Shown piece by piece: positions 16,014-24,799 of a DNA stretch of 64,000 bases. The position numbers and the translations under genes are program-made. How positions within the stretch are numbered: the stretch's first letter is position 1; the number at the start of each line of letters is the position of its first letter. This DNA is from Myxococcales bacterium. GTDB taxonomy: Bacteria; Myxococcota; Myxococcia; Myxococcales; Myxococcaceae. The stretch is from positions 47,946 through 111,945 of the forward strand of contig JADLDB010000060.1 in NCBI GenBank assembly GCA_020846875.1, in the 5' to 3' direction. Under the pieces are notes generated by a model. It ran no database searches, was not told the origin of the DNA, and was given only the letters and a program-made list of their open reading frames with translations.

Positions 16014-16376
16014 CTACTTGTTCGAGGTCGTCGGCGTGCTCGAAAGCACCATCACGCCATCGGCGTCGAGCTTGTAGGCGTCGAAGTCGGGTACGTCTCT
16101 GCGTGGGTCGTTCGGGTCCCGAACGATGCGGACCATGGCCTTCGGGTGCTGTCTCAGAATCAACGAGCGGGCGTTGAGGGCCTCGGGGCGTGAGTACACG
16201 ACCCCGATGTTCGTCCCCTCCAGGTCGTCGTCGAACTCGGGCAGGTACGGAGCGATTCGGTCGTACATCCACTCGGTTCCGTCCTCGTCCCGCACGTAGA
16301 GCTCGTAGCGGAACGGGGCGCCGCCGTGCCCACCGCAAGCGGGGCAAGGCGTTGTGGTCTCGTTCGTCTTCGTCAC
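16014..16376 (-). CDS. YELY-type small protein with CxxC, paralogue of 3325-3669
   Basis: The 120-residue protein starts at GTG 16376 behind GAGGAGGCG, and the GTGA overlaps the stop of the upstream gene. Residues about 11-19 form a single zinc-knuckle-like CPACGGHGG. The rest is homologous to the gene at 3325-3669 (YELYVRDEDG then TEWMYD and PYLP; RSLILRQHPKAMVRIVRDPN; YKLDADGVMV). Two divergent copies of an otherwise unknown family in one element suggest a core element function, but no activity can be deduced. Confidence 0.65.
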   Translation of the reverse strand: MTKTNETTTPCPACGGHGGAPFRYELYVRDEDGTEWMYDRIAPYLPEFDDDLEGTNIGVVYSRPEALNARSLILRQHPKAMVRIVRDPNDPRRDVPDFDAYKLDADGVMVLSSTPTTSNK

Positions 16377-16924
16377 TGGTGCGCCTCCTCATCGGTGGTG
16401 GCCCGTTGGGTGGGGTTGCTCTGGACTGCCGTGATCGGCAACGGCATGAACGAGGCTCTCGCTGTGCGACCAGCCGCCGGCATCGGAACAGGGGCCGGCA
16501 GCGCAGTCTGACCGAATGGCGTCTTCACCGGCTCCGTGGGCCACGGAGGCGTTTCCCCGGTCTTCGAGCGCTGCTCGACACCGTCGGGGCTGGCGGGAAC
16601 CGGGTTGAAGACCGGAGGCGGGGCATGACCGGCGTGGGGAACGAAAGGAACCGGAGCCGGCAGCGCTGTCCGGCTGTCCGGTTGTCCGCTTGGCACATCG
16701 GCGACCGGGGCGGGCACGGGCGGACCCAGAACGGCGGTGGCTGCGGCCCCCACCGTCTCGGTGCTCGGCTTCGGGTCCGTCGTCAACGCCCCAGGTGCCT
16801 TCTTCGAGCTTCGGCGTCGCTTCAAGGCCGCCATGCCCTGAAGGGCTGCGATGCACTCCGTCAGTTCGTCGAGGGAGGCGTTCTCCCCCAGTTCGATGCT
16901 CACGTTCATGGTCTTGATGTTCAT
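16373..16924 (-). CDS. Pro-rich low-complexity protein, 183 aa
   Basis: ATG 16924 follows GGAGACC. The first 40 residues form a small ordered segment (NIKTMNVSIEL, then ASLDELTECIAALQGMAALKRRR). The rest is a Pro/Ala/Thr-rich disordered region with two copies of an ALPAPVP motif. The function is unknown; the ordered head may bind a partner and the tail act as a spacer. Its DNA contains a second copy of the tandem TGTCCG repeats (16667-16690). The frame is real, judged by its ribosome binding site and the 4-base overlap with the next gene. Confidence 0.55.
   Translation of the reverse strand: MNIKTMNVSIELGENASLDELTECIAALQGMAALKRRRSSKKAPGALTTDPKPSTETVGAAATAVLGPPVPAPVADVPSGQPDSRTALPAPVPFVPHAGHAPPPVFNPVPASPDGVEQRSKTGETPPWPTEPVKTPFGQTALPAPVPMPAAGRTARASFMPLPITAVQSNPTQRATTDEEAHQ
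16667..16690. repeat. Second tandem TGTCCG repeat array
   Basis: Three tandem 8-bp units (TGTCCGGC, TGTCCGGT, TGTCCGCT) lie inside the Pro-rich coding sequence. The last two units and the four bases after them are identical to 20 bases of the array at 7372-7391. The array might be a protein-binding site shared with the candidate origin region, or a by-product of repeat spread. Confidence 0.45.
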
Positions 16925-16940
16925 GGTGGTCTCCTTCCGG

Positions 16941-17156
16941 CTACGGGCGGGGCTCAACACTGCGCTCGTGGACCCACTGCTCCAGTGAGCGGCGGCTGAA
17001 CCGAATCAGTCGCTTCCCCAGGCGGATGAAGGGAATCTGTCGACGGTGAACCCAGGCGTAGAGCGTGGCCTTGGGCACGCCCAGCTCCTTGGCGACCTGC
17101 TCGTAGGACAGCTTCTCGTCGCCCGACTCGGCGTTCGCTGCGTTGTTCGTTTCCAA
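16941..17156 (-). CDS. Excisionase-like HTH protein, 71 aa
   Basis: This is a helix-turn-helix_17/AlpA-type DNA-binding protein: LSYEQVAKELGVPKATLYAW, then VHRRQIPFIRLGKRLIRF and SRRSLEQWV. This is the standard layout of Xis and AlpA proteins. The TTG start at 17156 is chosen because AAGGAGGCGCAC sits just upstream; longer in-frame versions have poor sequence. Lying close to the integrase, it probably directs excision or controls integrase and nearby genes. Confidence 0.75.
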   Translation of the reverse strand: METNNAANAESGDEKLSYEQVAKELGVPKATLYAWVHRRQIPFIRLGKRLIRFSRRSLEQWVHERSVEPRP

Positions 17157-17274
17157 GTGCGCCTCCTTGCGGCGGGCTGACTCGCCCCTCGCAGCTCGAA
17201 GCATCTGCTGGGGCTGCCGAGGAATCCCCTCCAGCGATTTCACGAGGCGCTGGAGGGAGAGGACGGGACCCTGC

Positions 17275-18252
17275 TCAGACCTCAAGCTCGTGGGCCTTGC
17301 TGCCGGCGCCAACGAGAGCGTCCTGTGCGCCCAGCAGGCAGTGGCACCCAGCGAACTTCAGGCCGACCGTCTGCCAGACCTTGCTGTCCTCCTTGCAGAG
17401 GGCGGGGGCAATCTCGGCGTCGAGGCGCTCGATGGCGAACTTGAACATCTCCACCTGCGTCTCGAACGGGATGCGGTACTTGAACCCTGAGGAGTCTCGC
17501 TCCTCGGTGAGGCAATCGAGAACGCTGGGGTCCCTGCCATTCTTGGTGGCGTTGGTCCGCAGGCTCTTCGGGCTGGTCGCCCTCAACGCCCCCAGCGTCA
17601 CCATCTCGGGCCGGACCTTGTTGATCTCGTCGATGGTCGCCCCGTAGCCGGCCTGCCACTGGTTGAAGGGCACCATCGGATCGAGCCGCAACCTCACGGG
17701 CCAGCCGGCATCCCGCATGCACTGAGCAGCCGCCAGCCTGGCCGACGGGAGCGGGGCACCCTTCTCCCAGGTGGCCCCTGCGTACTCGGCGTTGACGCTC
17801 CACGAGAAGACGACCTGGGGCGTCGGGGGCAGTTCCATGGCGTACCGGATCGCCGTGGACTTGGTGAGGAAGACCAGCCTGTGACGGGACTGGGCTGCGA
17901 AGCGGGGAATGAGCAGGTGCGTCAGAGGCGCCCCGTTTACCTTGCGGTGGGCCTCCTCGAAGGCGAGGCCGTCCTGCAGCTCCCCCACCAAGAGCATCTT
18001 GGGAACCGGGTCGGCCAGCCACTCATCGAGCTCTGCCAGCATGACGTCGATGTTCGAGTAGACCTGCCCCTTGAGCGCATCCTTGTTGAACACGAAGTAC
18101 GGCGTGGTCTGCAAGAAGCAGTAGCTGCACTCGAACGGGCAGCCCATGGCGTGCTTGAGCTGCCAGAACTTGAAGCAGACGACGTTCGACCCGTTGCCGG
18201 GGCCTGCGAACTGCTGGATGAACTCCGATGTTCTCTTCTTGGGAGGGAGCAT
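17275..18252 (-). CDS. Radical SAM protein related to spore photoproduct lyase
   Basis: The 325-residue protein has a CxxxCxxC iron-sulfur motif in GCPFECSYCFL (Cys 38, 42, 45), the form used by the SPL-like branch of radical SAM enzymes. A TIM-barrel-like body follows, with KMLLVGELQDGLAFE, HRLVFLTKST, QVVFSWSVN, RLRLDPMVPF and a late Cys pair (GCHCLLG). ATG 18252 follows GGAGAAAG. The family includes the DNA repair lyase SplB and many uncharacterised phage and island members; the substrate here is unknown. It is transcribed with the integrase strand, between integrase and excisionase genes. A role in DNA base modification or repair is inference only. Confidence 0.8.
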   Translation of the reverse strand: MLPPKKRTSEFIQQFAGPGNGSNVVCFKFWQLKHAMGCPFECSYCFLQTTPYFVFNKDALKGQVYSNIDVMLAELDEWLADPVPKMLLVGELQDGLAFEEAHRKVNGAPLTHLLIPRFAAQSRHRLVFLTKSTAIRYAMELPPTPQVVFSWSVNAEYAGATWEKGAPLPSARLAAAQCMRDAGWPVRLRLDPMVPFNQWQAGYGATIDEINKVRPEMVTLGALRATSPKSLRTNATKNGRDPSVLDCLTEERDSSGFKYRIPFETQVEMFKFAIERLDAEIAPALCKEDSKVWQTVGLKFAGCHCLLGAQDALVGAGSKAHELEV

Positions 18253-18369
18253 TGCTTTCTCCGCTGGCCGGGCCAGCACCGCCGATGCGAAATGCGATCG
18301 AGCATGCGCAGCAAACCGGCAACGCCGAGCGGACACCCCTCCAGCGCTTCCCGAGATCTCCGGAGGTAG

Positions 18370-19491
18370 CTACCCGCCCTGCGTTCGATGCTCATGCAGC
18401 GGCACGACTTCCGCTGGCTCAAGCACAAGCACCGGACCGAGGCGGCCGTAGTCGCTGGCGAAGGCGCCCCTGGCGAGGTGGGAGTACCGCTCGGTCATCT
18501 GCATCGACTTGTGCCCGAGCACCCGCTGCAGCCGGAAGAGGTCTCCACCGTTCATCATCCAATGCGAGGCGAAGGTGTGGCGCAGCCCATGGAAGGTGAT
18601 GATCCTGCGGAAGCCTCCGCTCGCCTTCTTCTCCTTGGGGAAGCCGGCCCGGTCCAGGACTCGGTGGAACACCTCTTGGAAGATCCGCCCTGACGGGCCG
18701 TACATCTCCCCTGCTTCGTTCGGGAAGAGCAGCTTGCCCGGACAGCGCAGCTTCCAGTCCCTGAGGAGCGGCAGCAGCGCATCGACGATGGGCACATAGC
18801 GGAGGTCTTCCGCCTTGGTCGGCCCATCAAAGCTCCGCTGAATCGTGATGAACCTCTGCGGGAAGTCGACGTCCTCCCAGCGGAGGGCAGCGAGCTCACC
18901 AGCCCTCGCCCCGGCGTACACGGCGGTCGAGTACATGGCGAACGGGACGGCGCCCTCCTCTTTCGCCGCCAAGAGGAACCGCCGAATCTCGTCGCCCGTC
19001 TTCAGGTAGCGGTAGTCCTTGTTGAAGAGGCGCACCTTGGGCTTCTTGATGTTCGGCACCCGCAACAGCCAGCCCAGTTCGACGGCAGCCCGGAGCATCG
19101 TGAGCAACAAGGTGAGGACGTTGTTCAGCGTCTTCTTCTCCAGCGCCAGCCGCTGGGCACGAAAAGCGTCAACATGCTGGACGCCAAACTCGGCCAACAT
19201 GACCTCGCCGAACGCCGGCCTGATGTGGCGGCGAACGATGCTCTCGTCGTCCTTCGGGCTCTTCTTGAGCGGCGTGCGGTGCTTCAACCAATAGTCGCAG
19301 AGCTCGTTCACCGTCTTCTTCGGCGGTGCGGCCAGGCGCAGGCCCCGACGAACCTCTTCGGCTGCAACCTCGTTGCGCTGGAGCACGAGCAGCGCATCGT
19401 TCCGGTTGTCGAAGACCTCGCTCCGCCGTGTGCCGAACTCGTCGACCCAGCGGATGCGCCACTTCCCGTAGTGCTTGACCGGCTTCGCCAT
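18370..19491 (-). CDS. Tyrosine-type site-specific integrase
   Basis: The 373-residue phage-type integrase catalyses strand exchange between the element and its attachment site. It has an N-terminal arm-binding-like domain (KHYGKWRIRWVDEFG), a SAM-like core-binding domain (about 60-145) and a catalytic domain with Arg196 (GARAGELAALRWED), Lys near 226, HGLRH (His301/Arg304), His327 (LGHKS) and the nucleophile Tyr336 (MTERYSHL). All key residues are present. ATG 19491 with AAGAGG upstream is preferred to the in-frame start at 19515. It points away from the tRNA, whose 3' end lies about 155 bases beyond the start. Confidence 0.93.
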   Translation of the reverse strand: MAKPVKHYGKWRIRWVDEFGTRRSEVFDNRNDALLVLQRNEVAAEEVRRGLRLAAPPKKTVNELCDYWLKHRTPLKKSPKDDESIVRRHIRPAFGEVMLAEFGVQHVDAFRAQRLALEKKTLNNVLTLLLTMLRAAVELGWLLRVPNIKKPKVRLFNKDYRYLKTGDEIRRFLLAAKEEGAVPFAMYSTAVYAGARAGELAALRWEDVDFPQRFITIQRSFDGPTKAEDLRYVPIVDALLPLLRDWKLRCPGKLLFPNEAGEMYGPSGRIFQEVFHRVLDRAGFPKEKKASGGFRRIITFHGLRHTFASHWMMNGGDLFRLQRVLGHKSMQMTERYSHLARGAFASDYGRLGPVLVLEPAEVVPLHEHRTQGG

Positions 19492-19600
19492 GCTGGCCTC
19501 TTGGTAGGCGAACAAGGCGTCGATGGCCCCTCCGGCGGTCCCGATGATCGCTGGAGGAACCCGGCTGGGAACTCGTGGCCCGAGGGTGGCCCGAAAAGCA

Positions 19601-19638
19601 GAACCGCCGACCCAGCAGCAGCGCTAAGTCGGCGGTTC
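19601..19638 (-). terminator. Intrinsic terminator after tRNA-fMet
   Basis: An 11-bp perfect inverted repeat (GAACCGCCGAC and its complement) has a 16-base loop and is followed on the minus strand by TGCTTTTC. It lies eight bases after the mature tRNA 3' end. If integration occurred within the tRNA 3' end, this terminator was supplied by the element. Confidence 0.7.
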
Positions 19639-19644
19639 CACAGA

Positions 19645-19719
<75 letters not shown>

Positions 19720-19735
19720 ATAACGATGTGCGCCT

Positions 19736-19764
19736 TCCCTACGGCACGTTTCCAGAGGCGTCAA
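19736..19764 (-). promoter_or_regulatory. Sigma-70-type promoter of tRNA-fMet
   Basis: On the minus strand TTGACG (19764-19759) is followed after 17 bases by TAGGGA (19741-19736), about 17 bases before the tRNA 5' end. The -35 box and spacing are good; the -10 box is weak. Confidence 0.55.
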
Positions 19765-19799
19765 GGCCTTCGACGCCTCGCAACTGCCCGCCCTGACGG

Positions 19800-21554
19800 C
19801 TACCCGCCCAGCTTGATGCCCTTCAACTTGTCGGCCAGCGAGTTGAACCCGCCCGCGCCCTTCACCTGCTTCGCCTGATCCTTCTTCCAGGCGTCCAGGT
19901 CCGCGCGCTCCTCGCTGCGCTGCGCCGCGACGATCGACAGCTTCAGCTTGTGCCCCTCCACCTCGATGATCTCCGCCTTCACTTCCTTCCCCATCGCGAA
20001 CACGCGCTTCAGGTCCGTCCCGCGCTCCGTCCCCGTCTCGCTCGCCGGGATGAGCCCGTTGAACCCGTCCCACTCGATGAAGATCCCGAACGGCTCCACC
20101 CGGTTCACCTTCCCCGTCACGATCGCCCCACGCCGAGGCTTCGGCGCCTGCTTCTTCGGCTCCCCCGCCGGCGCGCTCTCCACCGGCGCGCGCGACGCCG
20201 AGCTCGACACGCCCTCCCCCACCGGCACCCCACCCTTCACCAGCCGCAACCCGATCCGCTTCTCCGCCGGATCGATCTTCTCCACCTTCACCTCGATCTC
20301 ATCCCCCACCTTCAGCACGTCCCGTGGGTGCGCGATCCGCCGCTCGCTCATCGCCGAGATGTGGATCAGCCCATCCACCGCCGGCTGGAGCTCCACGAAG
20401 GCCCCGAACGGCTGCAGCCGCACCACCTTCCCCTTCAGCACCATCCCGTCCTTGATCGTCTCCAGCGCCTTGGTGAACGGATCCTCCATCAACTTCCGCA
20501 TCGACAGCGTGATCCGGTCCTTCCGCTTCGCCTTGTCCGGACTGCCGGGCTCCGCGTCCTCGAGGCGAATGATCTCCACCTCCACCTCGTCCCCCACCTT
20601 CACCACCTCGCTCGGGTGCCCCACCCGCACGTGCGACATCTCGCTCACCGGAATCAGCCCCTCCAGCCCGCCCAGCTCCACGAAGGCGCCGAAGGCCTGC
20701 ACGTTGACGATCGACCCGTTGAGCACCTTTCCCACGGCCAGGGACTTCTTCAGCTCCGCCGCCTTCGCCTTGTTCTCCTCCTCGAGGATCGCCCGGCGCG
20801 ACAGCACCACCTTCCGCTCCTTCACCTCCGTCACCCGGAACGTCAGCCGCTGCCCCACCAGCTCATCCAGCTTCCCCACCGGCCGCACGTCCACCTGGCT
20901 CATCGGACAGAAGGCCCGCGCCTCCCCCACCGCCACCTCCAGGCCGCCCTTGTTCACGCCCAGCACCAGGCCCTCCACCGGCATCCCCGAGTGGCGCGCC
21001 TCGACCAACAGGCTCATCGACGCCGCGCCCTTCGACAGCTTGCGCGACAGCACGATCCCCTTCGCGCCCGTCTCCATCACGTGCGCCTCGATCTCGTCGC
21101 CCACCCCGAAGCGCAGAATGCCCTCGTCATCCTTCAGCTCGTCGAGGTCGATCATCGCCTCGTGCTTGCCGATGGTGCAGAACACCGTCTCGGCGCCGAG
21201 CTGGAAGATCTTCGCCTTCACCTTCTCACCCACCCGCGCCATCTTCCGCGACGGGCCCCCGCCCTCCTTCACCTGGGCGTCGAACAGCTCCGCGAACGAG
21301 TGCGCCTCGTGCACCTCGTCCGACACGCTCGGCCCCAGCGGCATCGGCCGCACCACCACCGCCGCGTTGGTCGCCGCCTCGGCCTTCGCCTCCGGCTTCG
21401 CGTCTGCCTGGGCCTCGGGCTTCACTTCACCCGCCGGCGCCGGCGTCACCGGCTTCGGCTCCACCCGCGTCTGCACCGCGCTGCCTGCGCGCTTCACCAC
21501 CACCATCGGGCCCTTCTTCGGCGTCTGCTCGCTCACGGATCCGTCCTTCTGCAT
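19800..21554 (-). CDS. Multi-S1-domain RNA-binding protein (ribosomal protein S1-like)
   Basis: The 584-residue protein has an Ala/Pro/Glu/Lys-rich disordered head (residues 1-95), then five S1 domains at about 105-175, 187-255, 270-355, 365-440 and 475-550. Domains 3 and 4 are the most canonical (NVQAFGAFVELGGLEGLIPV; RLQPFGAFVELQPAVDGLIHIS). It binds single-stranded RNA and probably acts on the ribosome or in RNA metabolism. Canonical rpsA products have four to six S1 domains without this long head, so this could be a second S1-type protein rather than the main S1. ATG 21554 follows GGAGGTCTTGCC. Confidence 0.8.
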   Translation of the reverse strand: MQKDGSVSEQTPKKGPMVVVKRAGSAVQTRVEPKPVTPAPAGEVKPEAQADAKPEAKAEAATNAAVVVRPMPLGPSVSDEVHEAHSFAELFDAQVKEGGGPSRKMARVGEKVKAKIFQLGAETVFCTIGKHEAMIDLDELKDDEGILRFGVGDEIEAHVMETGAKGIVLSRKLSKGAASMSLLVEARHSGMPVEGLVLGVNKGGLEVAVGEARAFCPMSQVDVRPVGKLDELVGQRLTFRVTEVKERKVVLSRRAILEEENKAKAAELKKSLAVGKVLNGSIVNVQAFGAFVELGGLEGLIPVSEMSHVRVGHPSEVVKVGDEVEVEIIRLEDAEPGSPDKAKRKDRITLSMRKLMEDPFTKALETIKDGMVLKGKVVRLQPFGAFVELQPAVDGLIHISAMSERRIAHPRDVLKVGDEIEVKVEKIDPAEKRIGLRLVKGGVPVGEGVSSSASRAPVESAPAGEPKKQAPKPRRGAIVTGKVNRVEPFGIFIEWDGFNGLIPASETGTERGTDLKRVFAMGKEVKAEIIEVEGHKLKLSIVAAQRSEERADLDAWKKDQAKQVKGAGGFNSLADKLKGIKLGG

Positions 21555-21647
21555 GGCAAGACCTCCGGCACCCCTCGCAACGAGGGACCGTCAAACCGGG
21601 CGCGTCCTAGCAGGCTCCCCCCGGGAAATGAAAGCGCCAACGCCCTC

Positions 21648-22136
21648 TCAGCGGGCCTTCGCGAACCAGCCCAACACCCCCTCCAGGCCCACCTGATCAG
21701 CCTGGTCGAAGGCCCCCTTCTTCTCGCTGTCCACGTCGAACACCGCGACGAGGCCGCCCTGCGCGTCGAACACCGGCACGACGATCTCCGATGCGCTCCG
21801 CCCGTCACAGCTGATGTGCCCCGGAAACGCGTGCACGTCCGCCACCACCACCGTCCGCTTCTCCGCCGCCGCCGTCCCGCACACGCCCTTCCCAAAAGGG
21901 ATTTCCAAGCACCCCAGCGCCCCCTGGTACGGCCCCACGCGCAAGAGCCCCGGCCTCACCACCCGGTAGAAGCCCGTCCACAGGTGGCCAAACGCGTGGT
22001 GCACCAGGCAGCTCACCGTCGCCATCGCGCACACCTCGTCGTCGACCCCCGTCAGCACCGCGTCGAGGTGCTGCGTCAGGTGCCGGTACGCCTCCGCCTT
22101 CGGGCGGCCCCGCAGCTCGAGTGTCTCTTCCGCCAT
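21648..22136 (-). CDS. Free methionine-(R)-sulfoxide reductase, GAF fold
   Basis: The 162-residue protein is one GAF domain with the signature of fRMsr (YebR/MsrC family), which reduces free methionine-R-sulfoxide using thioredoxin. The three expected Cys are seen: GCLEIPFGKG, then VCGTAAAEKRTVV, and FPGHISCDGRSASEIVVPV. FDVDS near the C-terminus is also typical. ATG 22136 is used; an in-frame ATG seven codons upstream is possible. It is divergent from the histidine kinase at 22196. Confidence 0.88.
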   Translation of the reverse strand: MAEETLELRGRPKAEAYRHLTQHLDAVLTGVDDEVCAMATVSCLVHHAFGHLWTGFYRVVRPGLLRVGPYQGALGCLEIPFGKGVCGTAAAEKRTVVVADVHAFPGHISCDGRSASEIVVPVFDAQGGLVAVFDVDSEKKGAFDQADQVGLEGVLGWFAKAR

Positions 22137-22195
22137 GCGGGTGCGTGTAGCCCTCACGCCCCGCGAACTCCACCGCGTGGTGTAGGCTCGGGCCC

Positions 22196-24799
22196 TTGAG
22201 CCCGTCAGCGCCCGCGCCCGCCGTCACCCGGCGCCCACCGCTGCGAGTGTGGATCCTCGCCGCCCTGCCCTTTCTCCTCGTCGCCCTCGTCTTCTGGGCC
22301 TGGAGCCTGCCTTCCGCTCCACCCGGCAGCTTCACCCAGCTCTCCGGCGAGTGGCGCGCCACCCGCGTGGAGGGTGACGCAGCGCCGCTGGTGGCCGACA
22401 CCGTGGACTCCGCCGGCTGGCAGGCGCTTCGCCTCCCCGGCGGCTTCTCCGCCCAGAAGCTCAAAGGCCCCGAAGTCGTCTTGCGGCGGACCTTCACCCC
22501 CGCCGAGGCGATGCGCGGGCAGGACCTGGTCTTCATCCTGGGCTACGTCCGCGACGCCGTCGTCCGCACCTGGATCAACGGCCAACTGGTGGGCGTGAAG
22601 GGCGTCTATGAGTCCCGCTTCATCGGCAGCGAGTCCAACCTCGCCACCTACTTCATCCCCCGCACCCTGGTGCGCGAGGGGGAAAACACCATCGCCCTGC
22701 AGGTCTTCTCCAACGAGGGCGAGCGCGACGGCATCACCGACTCACGCCTGCTGCTGGGCCGGCAGGACGTGCTGGGCGAGTGGGCCTTCCACGAAGGCGC
22801 CGTCCGCTCCTTCCTCGAGCTGGGCAGCGTGCTGCTCCTGGCCTTCCTCGCCGCCCTGGTGCTGACCCTGTGGAGCCTGCAGGGCCCGCGGGCTCCCCGA
22901 GAGCTCTACCTGAGCACGCTCGCCCTGGTGGCGACGTCCATGCTGTACCTGGTCACCAAGTCCGGCTTCCTGGTGAGCGCGGTGATGAGCTCCGTCGAAG
23001 TCGTCGGCCTCATCGCCGTCTCGGTGCACGCCCTGGGCGTCGTCATCCCCGAGTTCGTCGAGTCCTATTACCTGAAGCGCACCACCCGCTTCCGCTGGGT
23101 GAACCGCTTCGTCAGCGGCACCTTCCTCGTGCTGACCGTCGCGCTGGGCCGGACCCGCTTCGTCGGCGGCTCCGCGATGATCTACCAGCTGTACATCAAC
23201 TGGCTCTTCGTCCTGATCATCTACGCGGCCGTCCTCGCCGTGCGCGACCTGGTGAAGGGCACCAGCCGCTTCGGCCCCATCGTCACCACCGCCATCGTCC
23301 TCACCATCGGGGCGGGGGTGAACGATCTGCTCTCGGATCTCGACGTGGTCTTCACCCCCCGCCTCTTCACCCTGGCGCTCGCCAACCTCGGCATCGCCTC
23401 GGCCATGGTGGTGGTGGGCGAGTTCCTCCAGCTGGGCGAAGAGAACCGGCGCCTCTCGGCCACCCTGTCCACCCGCAACGAAGAGCTGGCCGAGGCGCTG
23501 GTCCGCAGCGAGGAGTCCGCCCGCGTCAAGAGCGAGTTCCTCGCCAACACCAGCCACGAGCTGCGCACCCCCTTGAACGCGATCATCAACATTCCCCAGG
23601 GCCTGCTGGAGCAGATCCACGAGACGCGCCGCGTCCGCTGCCAGGGCTGCCAGTCGCTCTTCGAGCTCGAGCCCCACGAGGCCTTGAGCGACGCCGCGCC
23701 CTGCCCCGAGTGCGGGAAGGCCCTCCAGCTCGAGGCGACCGACCTCCGCGTCAACCTCCAGCCCAGAGAAACCGCCCGCCTCCTCGGCTCGGTGGTGGCC
23801 AGCGGCAAGCACCTCCTCGCGGTGGTCAACGACATCCTCGACTACTCGAAGATCGACGCCGGCCGCATGGCGCTCCACGCCGAGCCCACCGACGCCGACG
23901 AGCTGCTCGACGGCCTCTTGGCCACCATGGAGCCCGTCGCCCAGCGCGCCTCCGTCCGCCTCGAGGTGGCCCGCCTACCCTCCAGGCTGTCCCTGGAGTG
24001 CGACCGGGTGAAGGTGATGCAGGTGCTGATCAACCTCACCGGCAACGCGATCAAGTTCTCCGACGGCAAGGGCACCGTCCGGGTGACGCCGTCCATCCTC
24101 GGCAACGGCGAGCCTTCCCTGGCCATCGCCGTCAAGGACGAGGGGATCGGCATCGCGAAGGAGCACCAGGCGCTCATCTTCGAGGGCTTCCGCCAGGTGG
24201 AAGGCGGCAACACCCGGCGCTTCGGCGGCACCGGCCTGGGGCTGGCGATCTCGAAGAGGCTGGTCGAGCTGCACGGCGGCACCATCCGCCTGGACAGCGA
24301 GCCCGGGAAGGGCAGCACCTTCACCGTGGAGCTGCCGTCGAAGCTGGTGAAGCCTGAAGTGGCGGTGGATGACTCCTCCGAGCGGGTGATCCTCGTGGTG
24401 GACGACGAGGCCGCCGCCGTCGACGCCACCGCCGCCGCCTTGAAGCCCCTGGACTGCGCCGTGGTGGGCGTGCGCGATCCCCGCGAGGTGCTCGACAAGC
24501 TGCGGCAGAAGCGCCCGCTGCTGCTGATCCTCGACGTGATGATGCCCCGCGTCAGCGGCGTGGAGCTCCTCCGCCAGCTCCGCGCGGACGCGCAGCTGAG
24601 CTCCCTTCCCGTCATCGTCTCCAGCGCCTACCCCGACAACCGCGCCGCCGTGGAAGTGCTGGGCGCCACCTTCCTCGCCAAGCCCTGGCGCCCGGGTGAG
24701 CTCTTGCGCGTCGCCACCGAGGTGCTGGCGCGGAACCCTGCCCCCCTCTCTCCGACTCCCACCCAGCCTCCCCTCGAGGCGAGGAGCAGCACCTCATGA
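22196..24799 (+). CDS. Hybrid sensor histidine kinase with a zinc ribbon inside its dimerisation domain
   Basis: The 867-residue membrane kinase has one N-terminal TM helix (WILAALPFLLVALVFWAW), a periplasmic jelly-roll-like domain with glycoside-type RTWINGQLVG (about 45-200), and a block of about seven TM helices (205-415), the 7TMR-DISM layout. A HisKA domain follows with SHELRTP (His454), then HATPase_c with N box (NLTGNAIKF), G1 (DEGIGI) and G2 (GGTGLGLAI), and a C-terminal receiver (LLILDVMMPRVSG, near 755-790). Oddly, Cys482/485 and Cys503/506 form a CxxC-x17-CxxC ribbon between the two DHp helices. The TTG 22196 start is uncertain. The stop overlaps the next gene. Confidence 0.85.
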   Translation: MSPSAPAPAVTRRPPLRVWILAALPFLLVALVFWAWSLPSAPPGSFTQLSGEWRATRVEGDAAPLVADTVDSAGWQALRLPGGFSAQKLKGPEVVLRRTFTPAEAMRGQDLVFILGYVRDAVVRTWINGQLVGVKGVYESRFIGSESNLATYFIPRTLVREGENTIALQVFSNEGERDGITDSRLLLGRQDVLGEWAFHEGAVRSFLELGSVLLLAFLAALVLTLWSLQGPRAPRELYLSTLALVATSMLYLVTKSGFLVSAVMSSVEVVGLIAVSVHALGVVIPEFVESYYLKRTTRFRWVNRFVSGTFLVLTVALGRTRFVGGSAMIYQLYINWLFVLIIYAAVLAVRDLVKGTSRFGPIVTTAIVLTIGAGVNDLLSDLDVVFTPRLFTLALANLGIASAMVVVGEFLQLGEENRRLSATLSTRNEELAEALVRSEESARVKSEFLANTSHELRTPLNAIINIPQGLLEQIHETRRVRCQGCQSLFELEPHEALSDAAPCPECGKALQLEATDLRVNLQPRETARLLGSVVASGKHLLAVVNDILDYSKIDAGRMALHAEPTDADELLDGLLATMEPVAQRASVRLEVARLPSRLSLECDRVKVMQVLINLTGNAIKFSDGKGTVRVTPSILGNGEPSLAIAVKDEGIGIAKEHQALIFEGFRQVEGGNTRRFGGTGLGLAISKRLVELHGGTIRLDSEPGKGSTFTVELPSKLVKPEVAVDDSSERVILVVDDEAAAVDATAAALKPLDCAVVGVRDPREVLDKLRQKRPLLLILDVMMPRVSGVELLRQLRADAQLSSLPVIVSSAYPDNRAAVEVLGATFLAKPWRPGELLRVATEVLARNPAPLSPTPTQPPLEARSSTS

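Noticed and set aside
1..19600. Left attachment repeat of the tRNA 3' end inside the window
   Set aside because: I looked for the TTCGAACC/TTGAACCTGC-type tRNA end in this stretch and found none, so the left boundary must lie outside the window.
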